Of a stretch of 34,524 nucleotides of DNA, positions 17,984 through 26,505 are shown in pieces. Each line of letters starts with the position of its first letter. The first letter of the stretch is position 1. The DNA is from JANMAT01 sp031359995 (GTDB lineage: Bacteria; Actinomycetota; Acidimicrobiia; Acidimicrobiales; Ilumatobacteraceae). The translations under genes were made by a program, and so were the position numbers. The stretch is taken from contig JANMAT010000148.1 of assembly GCA_031359995.1 (NCBI GenBank), positions 1 to 34,524 of the forward strand, written 5' to 3'. The notes below the pieces were generated by a model. That model worked only from the letters and a program-made list of their open reading frames with translations, had not been told where the DNA came from and did not search any database.

Positions 17984-18311
17984 GCCACTCAACCGAGCCG
18001 TGGCCCGGCGCCCACGGCGCCCCCCACCATTGGCGGCGCTGAGACGTGACTGGGCACCCGCGAACACCCGCCAGCGAACCGGCCCGACCGCCCGGGATCC
18101 GGCGCAGGGCGACGGTGACTCCGCTCGGAATCGGAACCCCTTCAGTTGCGGCCACGTGCCCTACCCCCAAGTACGCCGAGGTGCACGAACTGTTCGCGAG
18201 CGTGCTCGTGTTCGGGCTGACCGGTCTCACTGGCCGGGCGGCCGGGGTGAGCGGCCACGCACTCGCCTTAACCCGCTCGTGCCCGGTCGCGGTGCGCGCC
18301 ATGCTGGCGAG
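17984..18311. other. Intergenic region, no gene seen
   Basis: About 330 bases between the oxidoreductase remnant and the HEAT-repeat remnant. Frames are open on both strands, but none resembles a protein family. Confidence 0.35.
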
Positions 18312-19253
18312 GTGGAACTTGACGGCTTCGTGGCCCAACTGGGCGCGGACGACGCGGCGAGGCGGCGCGCCGCGGCCCGTGCGCTCGTCGCCCACGGGGA
18401 GGCGGCGCGGGCGGTCGTGCCGCGCGTGGTGGATGGCCGGACCCCGGCCTCCTGATGATCTTGCTGCGCGCCCTGCGCGATGGCGACCTGCCCCCCGATG
18501 TACCCGAGGTGCTCTGGCGGTCGCGACACCGGCAGGCCCGGCTCGACGCACTCGCGCACTGGCGCCGGGTCGACCCCCCGCGCCGAGATCGCGGCGACCG
18601 AGGGCCTCGTCGACCACTCCCGGTTCGTCCGCTGCCAGTCACGCGCCACGCTGGCCGAGCGCGGCGTGGACGTGGTGGCGCTATCGCGAGCTGCTGGCCG
18701 CCGGCCACGACGAGGCCGTGCGCGCCCTGGGCGATCTCGGCGAGCGGGCCGACGTCGACCTGCTCCTGCCGTTGATCGACGACCCTCGCCCCCGCGTGCG
18801 GCGCTGGGCGCTCAGAGCCGTGGGCCGGCTGCTCGGCGCCGACGGTGAGGCATTCCTCGCCCGCTACCTCCGAAGCGACGATCCGGTGCTCGTGGCGGCG
18901 GCGAGCTATGGGCTCGGTCCCCGGCGGGTCTCGCGCGACATCCTGGCGGTCGCCTGGGAGGTCTACCGAGCCGACACGTCGCCCTGGTCCCCGGTTGAGT
19001 CGGTCTTCATGAACGCCGACCCGTGGTGGCAGGTGCACCACGCCTGCATCGAGATCGTGGATCCCTCGAGCCCGGGCTCCGGGCACTGGCGCTACCGCCT
19101 GCGGAACCAGCTCACATACAGTCGCCGTCGACCCGGCCGCCCGACCCGGCCGCGGTTGATGAGACCCGAGCGGCCGTCGCCGGTGCGCTCGCCGTGCTCC
19201 CATCCGAGGATGCGGACCTCCTCCGCCGGGTCACGGACCCGTACCTGTCCTGA
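18312..19253 (+). pseudogene. HEAT-repeat protein with four frameshifts
   Basis: Starting at GTG 18,312 the plus strand encodes VELDGFVAQLGADDAARRRA and ARALVAHG, then continues in other frames. These are LLRALRDGDLPPDVPEVLW (frame change near 18,450), AEIAATEGLVDHSRFVRCQS (near 18,575), the long HEAT segment VDLLLPLIDDPRPRVRRWAL with ESVFMNADPWWQVHHACIEI (near 18,675), and DETRAAVAGALAVLPSEDAD (near 19,120). It ends at 19,253. The pieces form one protein of about 310 residues with HEAT-like helical pairs and an unrecognised C-terminal part. Neighbouring kilobase-long genes are intact, so four indels here suggest decay rather than general read error. Confidence 0.65.
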
Positions 19254-19660
19254 CCCTCGGAGTGCGCTGCGACGACAGGCCGTCAGGGTTGCCGACAAGG
19301 AGGAGCGGCGGGACGCTCCGCGTCAGCGGCGAGGGCGCCACGGAACTCGCTCGCAATGCCTCCGGCTGGAGATGAACAACCAGCGACCGCGCGCCGGTGC
19401 GCCGGCACTCGATAACCCTCCTCAGCCAGCGGCGCAGCACCCGCACAGAACCGGCGAACCCCGGTGCGGTAGGCGCGCGGGATGGCCACTCGTATCGCGC
19501 CCACCGGCGGCGGTAGTTGCGGTTGCGACCTCGCACCTTGAACACGAGCGCACCTGCTCGGGCCGTTGTGTGTGCCCGAGGTCGCGGTGTCGGTTGGACT
19601 GTTGGGCGTCCGTTTCCGAGTGCTCCCTGTGTCGGATTCGGTGCGCCTGGCCAGGAGAAC
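19254..19660. other. Non-coding or decayed stretch containing a diverged repeat
   Basis: About 400 bases between two remnants. Apart from the repeat copy at 19,451-19,514, nothing recognisable is present. The minus-strand frame runs on from the beta-helix remnant but loses its character. Confidence 0.4.
19451..19514. repeat. Diverged 63-bp repeat, copy 2
   Basis: Partner of 3,769-3,831, same orientation, about 86% identical. Both copies lie next to the 3' end of a decayed minus-strand gene. Within the unit GGCGCG and CGCGCC can pair as a stem. Confidence 0.6.
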
Positions 19661-21117
19661 ACGTGTGTGCTTCGGGTGGCCAGATCGCGACGCTTCGGGT
19701 GACGCTGCCGCCGGAAGTGCCGAAGATGGCGTTGCCGGAGCCGCCGCCCGTCAGCGTGACCTCGCCCCGGTTCTCGGCGGGCACCTCGGTGGCGAGGAGG
19801 CCCTCCACGATGAGGTGGTGCTGGGGGCGGATCAGCGCCCGGCCGCTGCCGTCGGCCAGCGTGGCCCCGTTCGAGGCCGGCACCAGGAACGACGCCGCGC
19901 CCGCGCCCACCAGCTCGAGCCGTCCGGCCAGGAGCGTGACCGGGTTGCCGGTCACTGCGCCCGCCTGCGATCGGAAAAGCGGGCCGACGGAACCCATGGC
20001 GAACGTCCCCGCGTTGGCGATCACACCATTGCGATGATCGAAGGTGCGGTTGTAGTTGTCGATGCGCCCGCCGGGGCGCACCGTGACCGTGCCGTCGTTC
20101 GTGATCGGCACGAAGTTCGCCACCGTGCCGTCCACCTCGATCGACCCGGCGGCCTCGTTGAGCACTCGGCCGGCGTTGCCGATCTGGAACGCCGCGCCAG
20201 TGACGGAGCCGTCGCCGAACACGAGCGCGCCAGCGTTGGTGAACTCGGCCAACGGCTAGAAGTAGGTGAGGCACGTCGTGCCGCGCGCTGCAGGCAGGAG
20301 CCGGATCGTGCCTTCGTTACGCGCGCCAGCCGCCAGCCGGAGGTAGGAGTACGAGTTGTCGGCGCAGTGCGCCTCGATCGACTGGTCGGCGCGGAGCGTG
20401 CCATCCAGCACCGCGAGGTCGTCGGGCCCCCAGCGGAACGCTCCCGGGCCACCCTCGGTCGGGCGCAGCGTGCCGACCGTCATCCGGACCGCACCGCCCA
20501 CGACCGTGGAGCGGACCGTAGTAGGCCCCGGCGACGCGCCGTGCTCGAAGCCGTCGAGCGTCCCGTTGATCGCCAGCTGCCCGCCGCCGGTCAGATCGGC
20601 CGTGCCACCCACGTTACGGAAGGTGCCGCCGAAGACGAGCGAACCGCTGCCCTCGACGCGGAACGTGGCCCCCACGTCGTTCGGCAACGTCTGGCCCGGG
20701 GTGTACAGGATGACCGACGGAGCCCGCGCCTACCTCGATGCGGCCCGCGTTTTGGATGGACCCGCCGCCGCCGATGCCGCCGGTGGCCGTGATCCGCACG
20801 GTGCCCTGCACCCGCAGGAGCGAGCCGAGTGTGAAGCCGCTCATCGACTCGACGACGGTGGTGCGGCCGGCGGGGACGCAGATCTGGCCGCCGGTGGGCA
20901 CGGCGTTCGTGTCCCACATCGACGGGTCGAGCCACCGACCCGAGGCACCGCCCCCGGCGGTGAACGTGGCCACCGAGCCGGTGAGCGCACAGTCACCGTC
21001 TGTGGCTGTAGCCCGCCCCGCGAGGACCGTCACCAACGGGAGCGCCGTCAGCACGACGATCACCGCCATCACCGCCATCACCGCCGCCCTCGCCGGCCGC
21101 CACAACTGTGACCGCAT
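19661..21117 (-). pseudogene. Secreted beta-helix-like protein with one frameshift and an in-frame TAG
   Basis: From ATG 21,117 there is a signal peptide (MRSQLWRPARAAVMAVMAVI and a hydrophobic core, cleavage near ATA). The mature part, beginning TDGDCALTGSVATFTAGGG, has GGRW-like and PTGGQICVPAGRTTVV segments typical of right-handed beta-helix proteins. Near 20,722 the frame changes: GRIEVGAGSV continues as ILYTPGQTLPNDVGATF one frame over. At 20,256-20,258 a TAG interrupts CLTYF and PLAEFTNAGALVFGDG in the same frame. Repeated NAG and GTL/GTF turns run to about 19,700 (SGNAIFGTSGGSVTRS). The C-terminus then fades, so the true 3' end is uncertain. Role probably envelope or surface; no enzyme motif seen. 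Confidence 0.65.
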
Positions 21118-21752
21118 CCACCCCGAGCTCGCGCCGTACCCGTCCACGTTCCGCTCCTCAGCCAACCGGTCCACCCCGGCTGAACGCGACGCTACGGACC
21201 GACCGTCCGACGACCGTCCGACGGACGCCTCCCCGACGGACTTCGCGCCGGGCCACCGGTGCGACACCAGGCGCGGCGACGAACGAGCTCCGAGGACGAA
21301 GGCATCCCGCCGACGGCCAACCGCGCCCCGTCCAGCGAGACGAAGGGCAACCGGGCAGACGTACCCGGCCGGGGCCGGACACGACGACATCTCCCAACGC
21401 TCACGCGCCGAAGCGGTCAAAGATGATCACAGCCCGGCGATGCGGCCAACCGCCACACGGCGGTGCGACTCGCAACGGGGACCACCGCGGGTGCCCTTGC
21501 CCTGCAGTTCCCGAGCCATGGTCGCGCCCATCAGCGCCGGTTCCCGAGCGGTCGTTCCGGGCGTGGTGGAGGGCGTTACTTGGTGCCCGAACACTGCCGA
21601 GCCACTGGGGTTCATGCTGGCCCGGAAGCCGGTGGGAAGCCTCGGCACCGAGCCTCTACTCGACCCAGCGGGTCTCATGGTGAGCGGTGCCGACCCTTCC
21701 TTGGCTTGGGACTTCAGGTCGGCTGGCGCGATGGCATTGGATGCCGGGGTTG
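21118..21752. other. Intergenic region, no gene seen
   Basis: About 635 bases between two leftward secreted-protein genes. It contains an exact tandem duplication of GACCGTCCGAC (21,201-21,211 and 21,212-21,222) running into the palindrome CGTCCG-A-CGGACG (21,215-21,227), roughly 85-110 bases upstream of the beta-helix start, a possible regulator site. Nothing else is recognisable. Confidence 0.4.
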
Positions 21753-23261
21753 TCAGCGACGTGTGATGGTGAGTGTCGCCGATCGGCTGAGGCCGCCGTA
21801 GGTGGCGGTGATGGTCGCCGTGCGGGTCGAGGCGACGCGCTGGGTGCTCACCGTAACGGTGGTGCTGGTGGCCCCGGCGGACACGAACGCGGTGGCCGGT
21901 ACGGTTGCTTTGGTCTGGCTCGAACGCAGGACAACGGTGGCACCGCTGGCGGGGGCCGGCGCGGTGAGGGTGATGGTCACCGTGCTCGGCGTCCCCCCGA
22001 CCGTGCTGGCAGGCGTGAGCGCTACAGCGGCGAGGGTGGCGACCGGTGGCGGTGGCGGGTTGGTGCCGCACGTGTAGTGGAGCACGAGCGGGAGCTCGGC
22101 GCCGCTGGTGGTGACGTGCTCGCCGACCGCCCAGACATCGTCGGCCGCTCGGGCGGACACCCCGAACAGGTCGTTGTGCACGAACTCGCTCGTGTAGTTG
22201 GTGGCGGCGTCGGGGCTCGGGGTCTGTGTCCAGCCCGTTGCGTCGAGATGGGCTACGTAGGTGCCCTTGCCTGTCGATCCGACCGCCCACGCGTCGGTGG
22301 CGTTGCGGGCGTCAACGGCGCGCACCGATGTGGCGCCGAATCCCTTGACGCCATCGACGTAGGGAAGCTGCGTGGGCGTCCAGAGAGTCCCGTTCCAGCG
22401 GGTAGCGAACGGGCTCGGTGGTATCTGCCCGCCCTCGCTGAGGACGACGCCTGGCGTCGTGCCAACGGCGATGACATCGTTCGTCGCGATCGCTGACACC
22501 CCCAGGGTGGCCTGGGACGTGTTCCCGGCATAGGCCCATCGGGAGCCGTTCCAGCGAAGCTCCCCGATCGTGCCGAGCGCCCACACATCCGATGAGGAGA
22601 CACCATCGATCGCGAACCGTGACGCGCTCGCCGTGTTGAAGCTCTCGTCGGGAGGTGTGGCCAACGTCCAGTTGGTGCCGTCCCAGTGCATCAGGAGCGC
22701 CTCGCTGGCCTGGGCGTTGAAGTTCCGGATGTCACCACCGACCGCCCACACGTCATTCGGTGCAAGCACGGCCACGTCGTTGAGGGCGTTGATGACCGTC
22801 TGACCGGGAAAGCTCTGATCTGGGCTGGCCACGATCGCCCAAACTGATCCGTTCCAGTGCATGGTGAGCGTGTGGTAGCTCGATGTGATGGCGTAGCCCA
22901 CCGCCCACACATCCGACGGTGACGACGCGTCGATCCCCAACAGGCGGCTCTGCGATGCCCCCGCCACGCTCGGGATAGGTGTGATCGCCCACGCGGTGCC
23001 GTCCCAATGCTCGATCGCCGCTTGGCCCCCGAGCCAGCCGACCGCCCACGCATCGTTGGCGGCAAGCGAGACGACCGCCTCGAGCCGGTTCGCGTACGGC
23101 AACGCTCCACTCGGCGCGTCGACCACGCTCCACTGACACGACGTGCCAGTCACCGCGGCGGCCGCCCGGGTAGAGCCAAGACCGACCGCTGGCAGCGTCA
23201 GGGCGGCGACTCCCGCTCCGATGCACACCACTCGACGCAGACTCCAAGACGATCGACGCAT
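21753..23261 (-). CDS. Secreted propeller-like repeat protein with a C-terminal Ig-like domain
   Basis: 502 residues from ATG 23,261, chosen because a run of G lies about six bases upstream and a signal peptide follows (MRRSSWSLRRVVCIGAGVAA, cleavage near AAA). The mature part has at least seven repeats built on NDVWAVG or variants (NDAWAVG, SDVWAVG, SDVWALG, TDAWAVG, DDVWAVG), each followed by a WNG/WDG...W element about 50 residues apart, a pattern suggesting a beta-propeller. A proline stretch (NPPPPPVATL) links to a C-terminal Ig-like domain (VALTPASTVGG...VTITLTAP). Likely anchored or released outside the cell; ligand unknown. The frame upstream of 23,261 has no protein character. Confidence 0.8.
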   Translation of the reverse strand: MRRSSWSLRRVVCIGAGVAALTLPAVGLGSTRAAAAVTGTSCQWSVVDAPSGALPYANRLEAVVSLAANDAWAVGWLGGQAAIEHWDGTAWAITPIPSVAGASQSRLLGIDASSPSDVWAVGYAITSSYHTLTMHWNGSVWAIVASPDQSFPGQTVINALNDVAVLAPNDVWAVGGDIRNFNAQASEALLMHWDGTNWTLATPPDESFNTASASRFAIDGVSSSDVWALGTIGELRWNGSRWAYAGNTSQATLGVSAIATNDVIAVGTTPGVVLSEGGQIPPSPFATRWNGTLWTPTQLPYVDGVKGFGATSVRAVDARNATDAWAVGSTGKGTYVAHLDATGWTQTPSPDAATNYTSEFVHNDLFGVSARAADDVWAVGEHVTTSGAELPLVLHYTCGTNPPPPPVATLAAVALTPASTVGGTPSTVTITLTAPAPASGATVVLRSSQTKATVPATAFVSAGATSTTVTVSTQRVASTRTATITATYGGLSRSATLTITRR

Positions 23262-23394
23262 CGATGACCCCCCATGCTGAGACGCACACCCCGCTGTGCC
23301 CGCACGTTCCGGGATAGCTCGTCCAACGCCGATGCGCCACCAGTGGCCCGCCGTGTTCGCGAAACGTTTCGAATCCACCACGCGTCGAGAGCTC

Positions 23395-23565
23395 GTTGAT
23401 GGACGACAGTCCGCAGCGGCCGGCATCGAGGTTGCCTCGTCGCCAAGTTTGCCAGGCGTGCCCGGCCGGGACGAACTCGGTCGGAGTGATCGCCAACGGG
23501 TCACCCTCGAACCCGATCGGCAACAGGCGACGGTCGATCTCGGCGGGCACGACCTGCTCTACGAG
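23395..23565 (-). pseudogene. Fragment resembling the C-terminal region of a transglutaminase-like protein
   Basis: The minus-strand segment VVPAEIDRRLLPIGFEGDPL, then TPTEFVPAGHAWQTWRRGNL and DAGRCGLSS matches the region after the catalytic Asp in a family of bacterial transglutaminase-like proteins (VDAQ.D...FDPLDVP.D.F..AG.AW...RAG..DP..FG). The Cys-His catalytic part is not seen upstream and the sequence ends without a homologous C-terminus. I read it as a short leftover. It lies in the 477-base gap between the propeller-protein gene and the TlpA-like gene; the rest of that gap shows nothing. Confidence 0.35.
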
Positions 23566-23738
23566 CTCGGGTTGCCGAAGGCATCGAGTCGCGCCGGGTG
23601 TTCGGCGGCGTGCCCACGAGCGGCCACGATGCTGGGCGGCTCGATGACCGACGACGTTCGTCGCGCGGCTCGACATCCCCGCGGGTAGCGGCGAGCGATT
23701 CTGCGGAACCTCCGCCCGGCGGGGCCTCGTCGGGCCTG

Positions 23739-24389
23739 TCAGCCCGAACCGAGGGCCTTGAGCACCTTGTCCTCGGGGATGGGGCCGCTCCAGCGGCTGA
23801 TCAGCGTGCCATCGGCCGCGAAGAGCATGCCGGCGGGCTGGCCGCGCACGCCGAGCTGGGTCCATGACTCGAACGACTCGTCCCACAGCATCGTGTGCTG
23901 CAACTTGTAGCGCTCGACGAACTGCTTGGCCTGCTTCGCGTCGTCCTGCGTCCCGAGTCCGACGACTCGGAGGAGATCTGCGTGCTGTTGAGCGAACTGC
24001 TCAACACCGGGCGCCTCCGCCCGGCAGACGGGTCAATGGGGTGCCCAGAACCAGACGAGGAGCGGCTTGTCGGCGGGGAGCAGGCGCGCCAGTTCGACGG
24101 CATCGCCGGTGGCGGCGTTCCGGACCGTGACTTCGGGGAGCGGGCTCGGCGCGGCGGTCACCGCCGACGAGGCGACGGCGGTGCCGGTGGGCGCTGGAGG
24201 TGCGGTCGTCGCTGACGGCGCAGGGATAGACCCGCTCGTCGTCGCCGCGGGGACTGCGGGAGTGGCGCCCGCGGACGACGCCGGCGACACGGGTGCTGCG
24301 GAAGGCGCCGTGGAGCCGCCGCAGGCACTCAGGACGAGCAGCCCGCCGGCGACCAGGCCGGCCAGGTGGAACGCGGATCGATGTCTCAC
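23739..24389 (-). CDS. TlpA/thioredoxin-like lipoprotein, predicted selenoprotein (UxxC) with in-frame TGA
   Basis: 216 residues from GTG 24,389 when the TGA at 24,035-24,033 is read as selenocysteine. The N-terminus is a lipoprotein signal with lipobox LSAC (Cys23). A Ser/Thr/Ala/Pro-rich linker follows, then a thioredoxin fold. The active site reads LLVWFWAPH-U-PVCRAEAP, with U119 at the first Cys of the family's CxxC and Cys122 kept. The frame then continues without damage through VVGLGTQDDAKQAKQFVERY, the cis-Pro region LGVRGQPAGMLFAADG and a normal end at 23,739. A perfect 7-bp hairpin lies 8 bases after the TGA (next feature). Role: thiol-disulfide exchange outside the membrane. It lies 76 bases downstream of an anti-sigma gene and in line with a CcdA gene, its likely electron donor. 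The alternative, a nonsense mutation, is less likely given position and intact frame. Confidence 0.8.
24007..24024 (-). promoter_or_regulatory. Candidate bacterial SECIS element of the TlpA-like gene
   Basis: On the minus strand CCGGGCG (24,024-24,018), loop GAGG (24,017-24,014) and CGCCCGG (24,013-24,007) form a perfect 7-bp stem, extendable by two G-U pairs. The apical loop starts at the 16th nucleotide after the UGA and begins with G, matching the published general model of bacterial SECIS (loop about 16-37 nt downstream, G in the first two loop positions). Confidence 0.7.
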
Positions 24390-24465
24390 GCCACGGGAAC
24401 CCGCAGGACCGCCGCTGCTATTCCCGGGGTCTGCTCGACACGCCGGGCGGATGGTGCGGGCGGCG

Positions 24466-24732
24466 TCACTCGTGCTCGTCGGCGAGACGGCGGGCGAAGT
24501 CGGCGAGCCGGGCCAGCGCGTCGTCGGGGAGCGGGCCGGTGCCGTGGGCGGCAAGCGCAGCCTTTATGTCGAGGTACGTCTCGGCTTCCATGCCGCAGTC
24601 GCGGCACATCTCAAGGTGCGCGGCGAGCTGCTGAGCCCGGCCGTCGTCGAGGTTGCCGTCGAGGTACCGCTGGAGGCGGCGAGCCACCTCGGCACAGGTC
24701 ATCGGGCCGCGCGTGCGGCGCAGAAGCCTCAT
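24466..24732 (-). CDS. Zinc-type anti-sigma factor
   Basis: 88 residues. HLEMCRDC (His39, Cys43, Cys46) is the HxxxCxxC signature of ZAS anti-sigma factors, with a further Cys13 and flanking helices (AEVARRLQRYLDGNLDD). Such proteins hold an ECF sigma factor and can release it when the Zn-thiol site is oxidised. The start overlaps the sigma-factor stop by four bases (ATGA, 24,729-24,732), which secures paired synthesis. No transmembrane helix is present, so it is cytoplasmic, like RsrA. The downstream TlpA-like redox gene fits a thiol-stress circuit, by inference. Confidence 0.85.
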   Translation of the reverse strand: MRLLRRTRGPMTCAEVARRLQRYLDGNLDDGRAQQLAAHLEMCRDCGMEAETYLDIKAALAAHGTGPLPDDALARLADFARRLADEHE

Positions 24733-25286
24733 CGATCGCCGCGCTCGGGATCGAGGTGCGTGTCGAGCTGCTTGCGGACACGGGTCCGAGCGCGGTGCAG
24801 GCGGCTCATCACGGTGCCGATCGGGACGCCGAGCACGTCCGCCGCGTCGGCGTACGAGCGGCCGTCCCTGTCGACGATCTCGACCACCCGCCGGAAGCGG
24901 GGCGGCAGGTCGTCGAGCGCCCGCGCCACTGCGGTGTCGAGCGCCTGGTCGACGAACCCTTCGGGCCCGGGCCCGCTCGAGGCCAGGGTCCGCATGGCGT
25001 CGTCCGAGTCGTGCACGACGTCCGCCGTGGGACGCCGCAGACCGTTGAGGTGGGCGTTGCGCATGATGGTCAACAGCCAGGCGCGAGGATGGCGTCCATC
25101 GAAGGTGTGGATCGATCGGTGGGCTCGAAGGAGGGTGTCCTGGACGAGGTCCTCGGCGTCGGGCTGGCTCCGGGTGAGCGACCGGGCTACGCGGTAGAGC
25201 ACCTCGAGTTCGGGCACGACGTGCTGCTCGAACACGGTCGGTCGCTCGATCGGTCCGGTCGCCCGAGGAGGAACGCGGTCATCCAT
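24729..25286 (-). CDS. ECF-type RNA polymerase sigma factor
   Basis: 185 residues from ATG 25,286; the longer frame to 25,685 is a chance extension over low-complexity Arg/Pro-rich sequence. Region 2 is AEDLVQDTLLRAHRSIHTFD and PRAWLLTIMRNAHLN. Region 4 is LPPRFRRVVEIVDRDGRSYA and LGVPIGTVMSRLHRART, the promoter-reading helix-turn-helix. No extra C-terminal domain. Overlap with the anti-sigma gene marks them as a functional pair, resembling the SigR/RsrA arrangement. It starts 140 bases after the CcdA gene on the same strand and may have its own promoter. Confidence 0.9.
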   Translation of the reverse strand: MDDRVPPRATGPIERPTVFEQHVVPELEVLYRVARSLTRSQPDAEDLVQDTLLRAHRSIHTFDGRHPRAWLLTIMRNAHLNGLRRPTADVVHDSDDAMRTLASSGPGPEGFVDQALDTAVARALDDLPPRFRRVVEIVDRDGRSYADAADVLGVPIGTVMSRLHRARTRVRKQLDTHLDPERGDR

Positions 25287-25426
25287 CGCGGGTGACCCCG
25301 TCGCGAAGGATGGCCGTGTTCGCCGATGCGCCCATGAACTCTCCAGCCTCGCGCACGATGGGGGCGGCGTCCCGCCGGACAACTGGCCGCTCCGCTGTCG
25401 GCGCCGGAGGTCGATGGCGCGAGGCG

Positions 25427-26341
25427 TCACCGCTGGTCCTCGCCGGATCCCGCCGCGCCGATCGGGTCGGCCGACCGTCGGGTGTCGAGGCCTCGGGCCG
25501 AACGGGTGCGCCGCCCGGCGACGGCGGCGCCGGCCATGAGCGCGAGGACTGCCGCGGCGATGGCGGCCGTGCGGGCGGGATGGTCGGTGACGACGTGATC
25601 CGTGAGCCAGCTCTGGAGCCGTACGGCTCGGGTGATGATCGGATCGTTCGATCCGCCGCCACGCAGGAGACGGATCTCGTACCACCCGTAGTACGACACG
25701 TAGGTGCCGGCCATCACGATGAAGGCACCGGCGATGCGGTTGACCCGGGGGAGCAACGCTCGGAACCGGTGCACGACGCCGGCCTTGGCCAGCGACAGCG
25801 CCACGGTGAGGATGCCGATCACGATGCCCATGCCGATGGCATAGGCCAGGAAGACGGCGCTACCAGCGACGAAGCTGGACGAACGGAACGTCGTCGTCGT
25901 CACGGCGAGGAACGGGCCGATCGTGCACGACAGCGAGGCCGTGGCGTACGACACGCCGAACAGGAACATCGACGCCAGCGTGCCGTCGCGTCCGCCGCGC
26001 TGGAGCTTGGGGATGCGCACCGTCGGCTGACGGCCGGCCAGCAACGCGAAGCCGAGGACGACGAGACCGAGGCCGATGACGACCGTCACCCACGGGAGCT
26101 TGTCCTCGACGGACAGCGCCAAGGGCGTGATGACAACGCCGAACAGACCGAAAACGACCACGAACCCGGCCGTGAGCGCACCCGAGACGGCAAGCGCACG
26201 CGCCACCGCCCCTGTGCCGCCCGAGCGGTGTTCCGTGCCGAGGAAGGCCGACAGGTACGCGGGGAGCAGTGCGAACCCGCACGGGTTCACCGTGGCTGCC
26301 ATGCCGGCGGCCACGGCGAGCGCGTAGGGACCGTCGAGCAT
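25427..26341 (-). CDS. ccdA: CcdA/DsbD-type transmembrane thiol-electron carrier
   Basis: 304 residues from ATG 26,341, chosen because GGAAGG sits six bases upstream and the first helix follows at once. The two conserved redox Cys are Cys21 (AATVNPCGFALLPAYL) and Cys139 (YATASLSCTIGPF), each next to a membrane helix as in CcdA. At least six hydrophobic helices are visible. CcdA passes electrons from cytoplasmic thioredoxin to thioredoxin-fold proteins outside the membrane. The most likely acceptor is the predicted selenolipoprotein encoded downstream on the same strand after the sigma/anti-sigma pair. The C-terminal 60 residues add one more helix and an Arg-rich tail, longer than the minimal family. 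Divergent from the DUF3179 gene. Confidence 0.85.
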   Translation of the reverse strand: MLDGPYALAVAAGMAATVNPCGFALLPAYLSAFLGTEHRSGGTGAVARALAVSGALTAGFVVVFGLFGVVITPLALSVEDKLPWVTVVIGLGLVVLGFALLAGRQPTVRIPKLQRGGRDGTLASMFLFGVSYATASLSCTIGPFLAVTTTTFRSSSFVAGSAVFLAYAIGMGIVIGILTVALSLAKAGVVHRFRALLPRVNRIAGAFIVMAGTYVSYYGWYEIRLLRGGGSNDPIITRAVRLQSWLTDHVVTDHPARTAAIAAAVLALMAGAAVAGRRTRSARGLDTRRSADPIGAAGSGEDQR

Positions 26342-26505
26342 CTCAAGCCTTCCGGCGCGGTCGACACGCACGCAAGGGGATCGGCGGCGGGGGAGGGGCC
26401 GCGGCAAAGGCCGGCATGCAGGGGGAACCCGTCTGATCGTGGGCGCATTCCGCGCCGCCTGTCACCGCGGGAAGACGGGACCGAACAATCGGGTTTCCAC
26501 GAACG

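Noticed and set aside
25287..25685. N-terminal extension of the sigma factor
   Set aside because: Arg/Pro-rich low-complexity frame without family character; the normal sigma start at 25,286 explains the gene.
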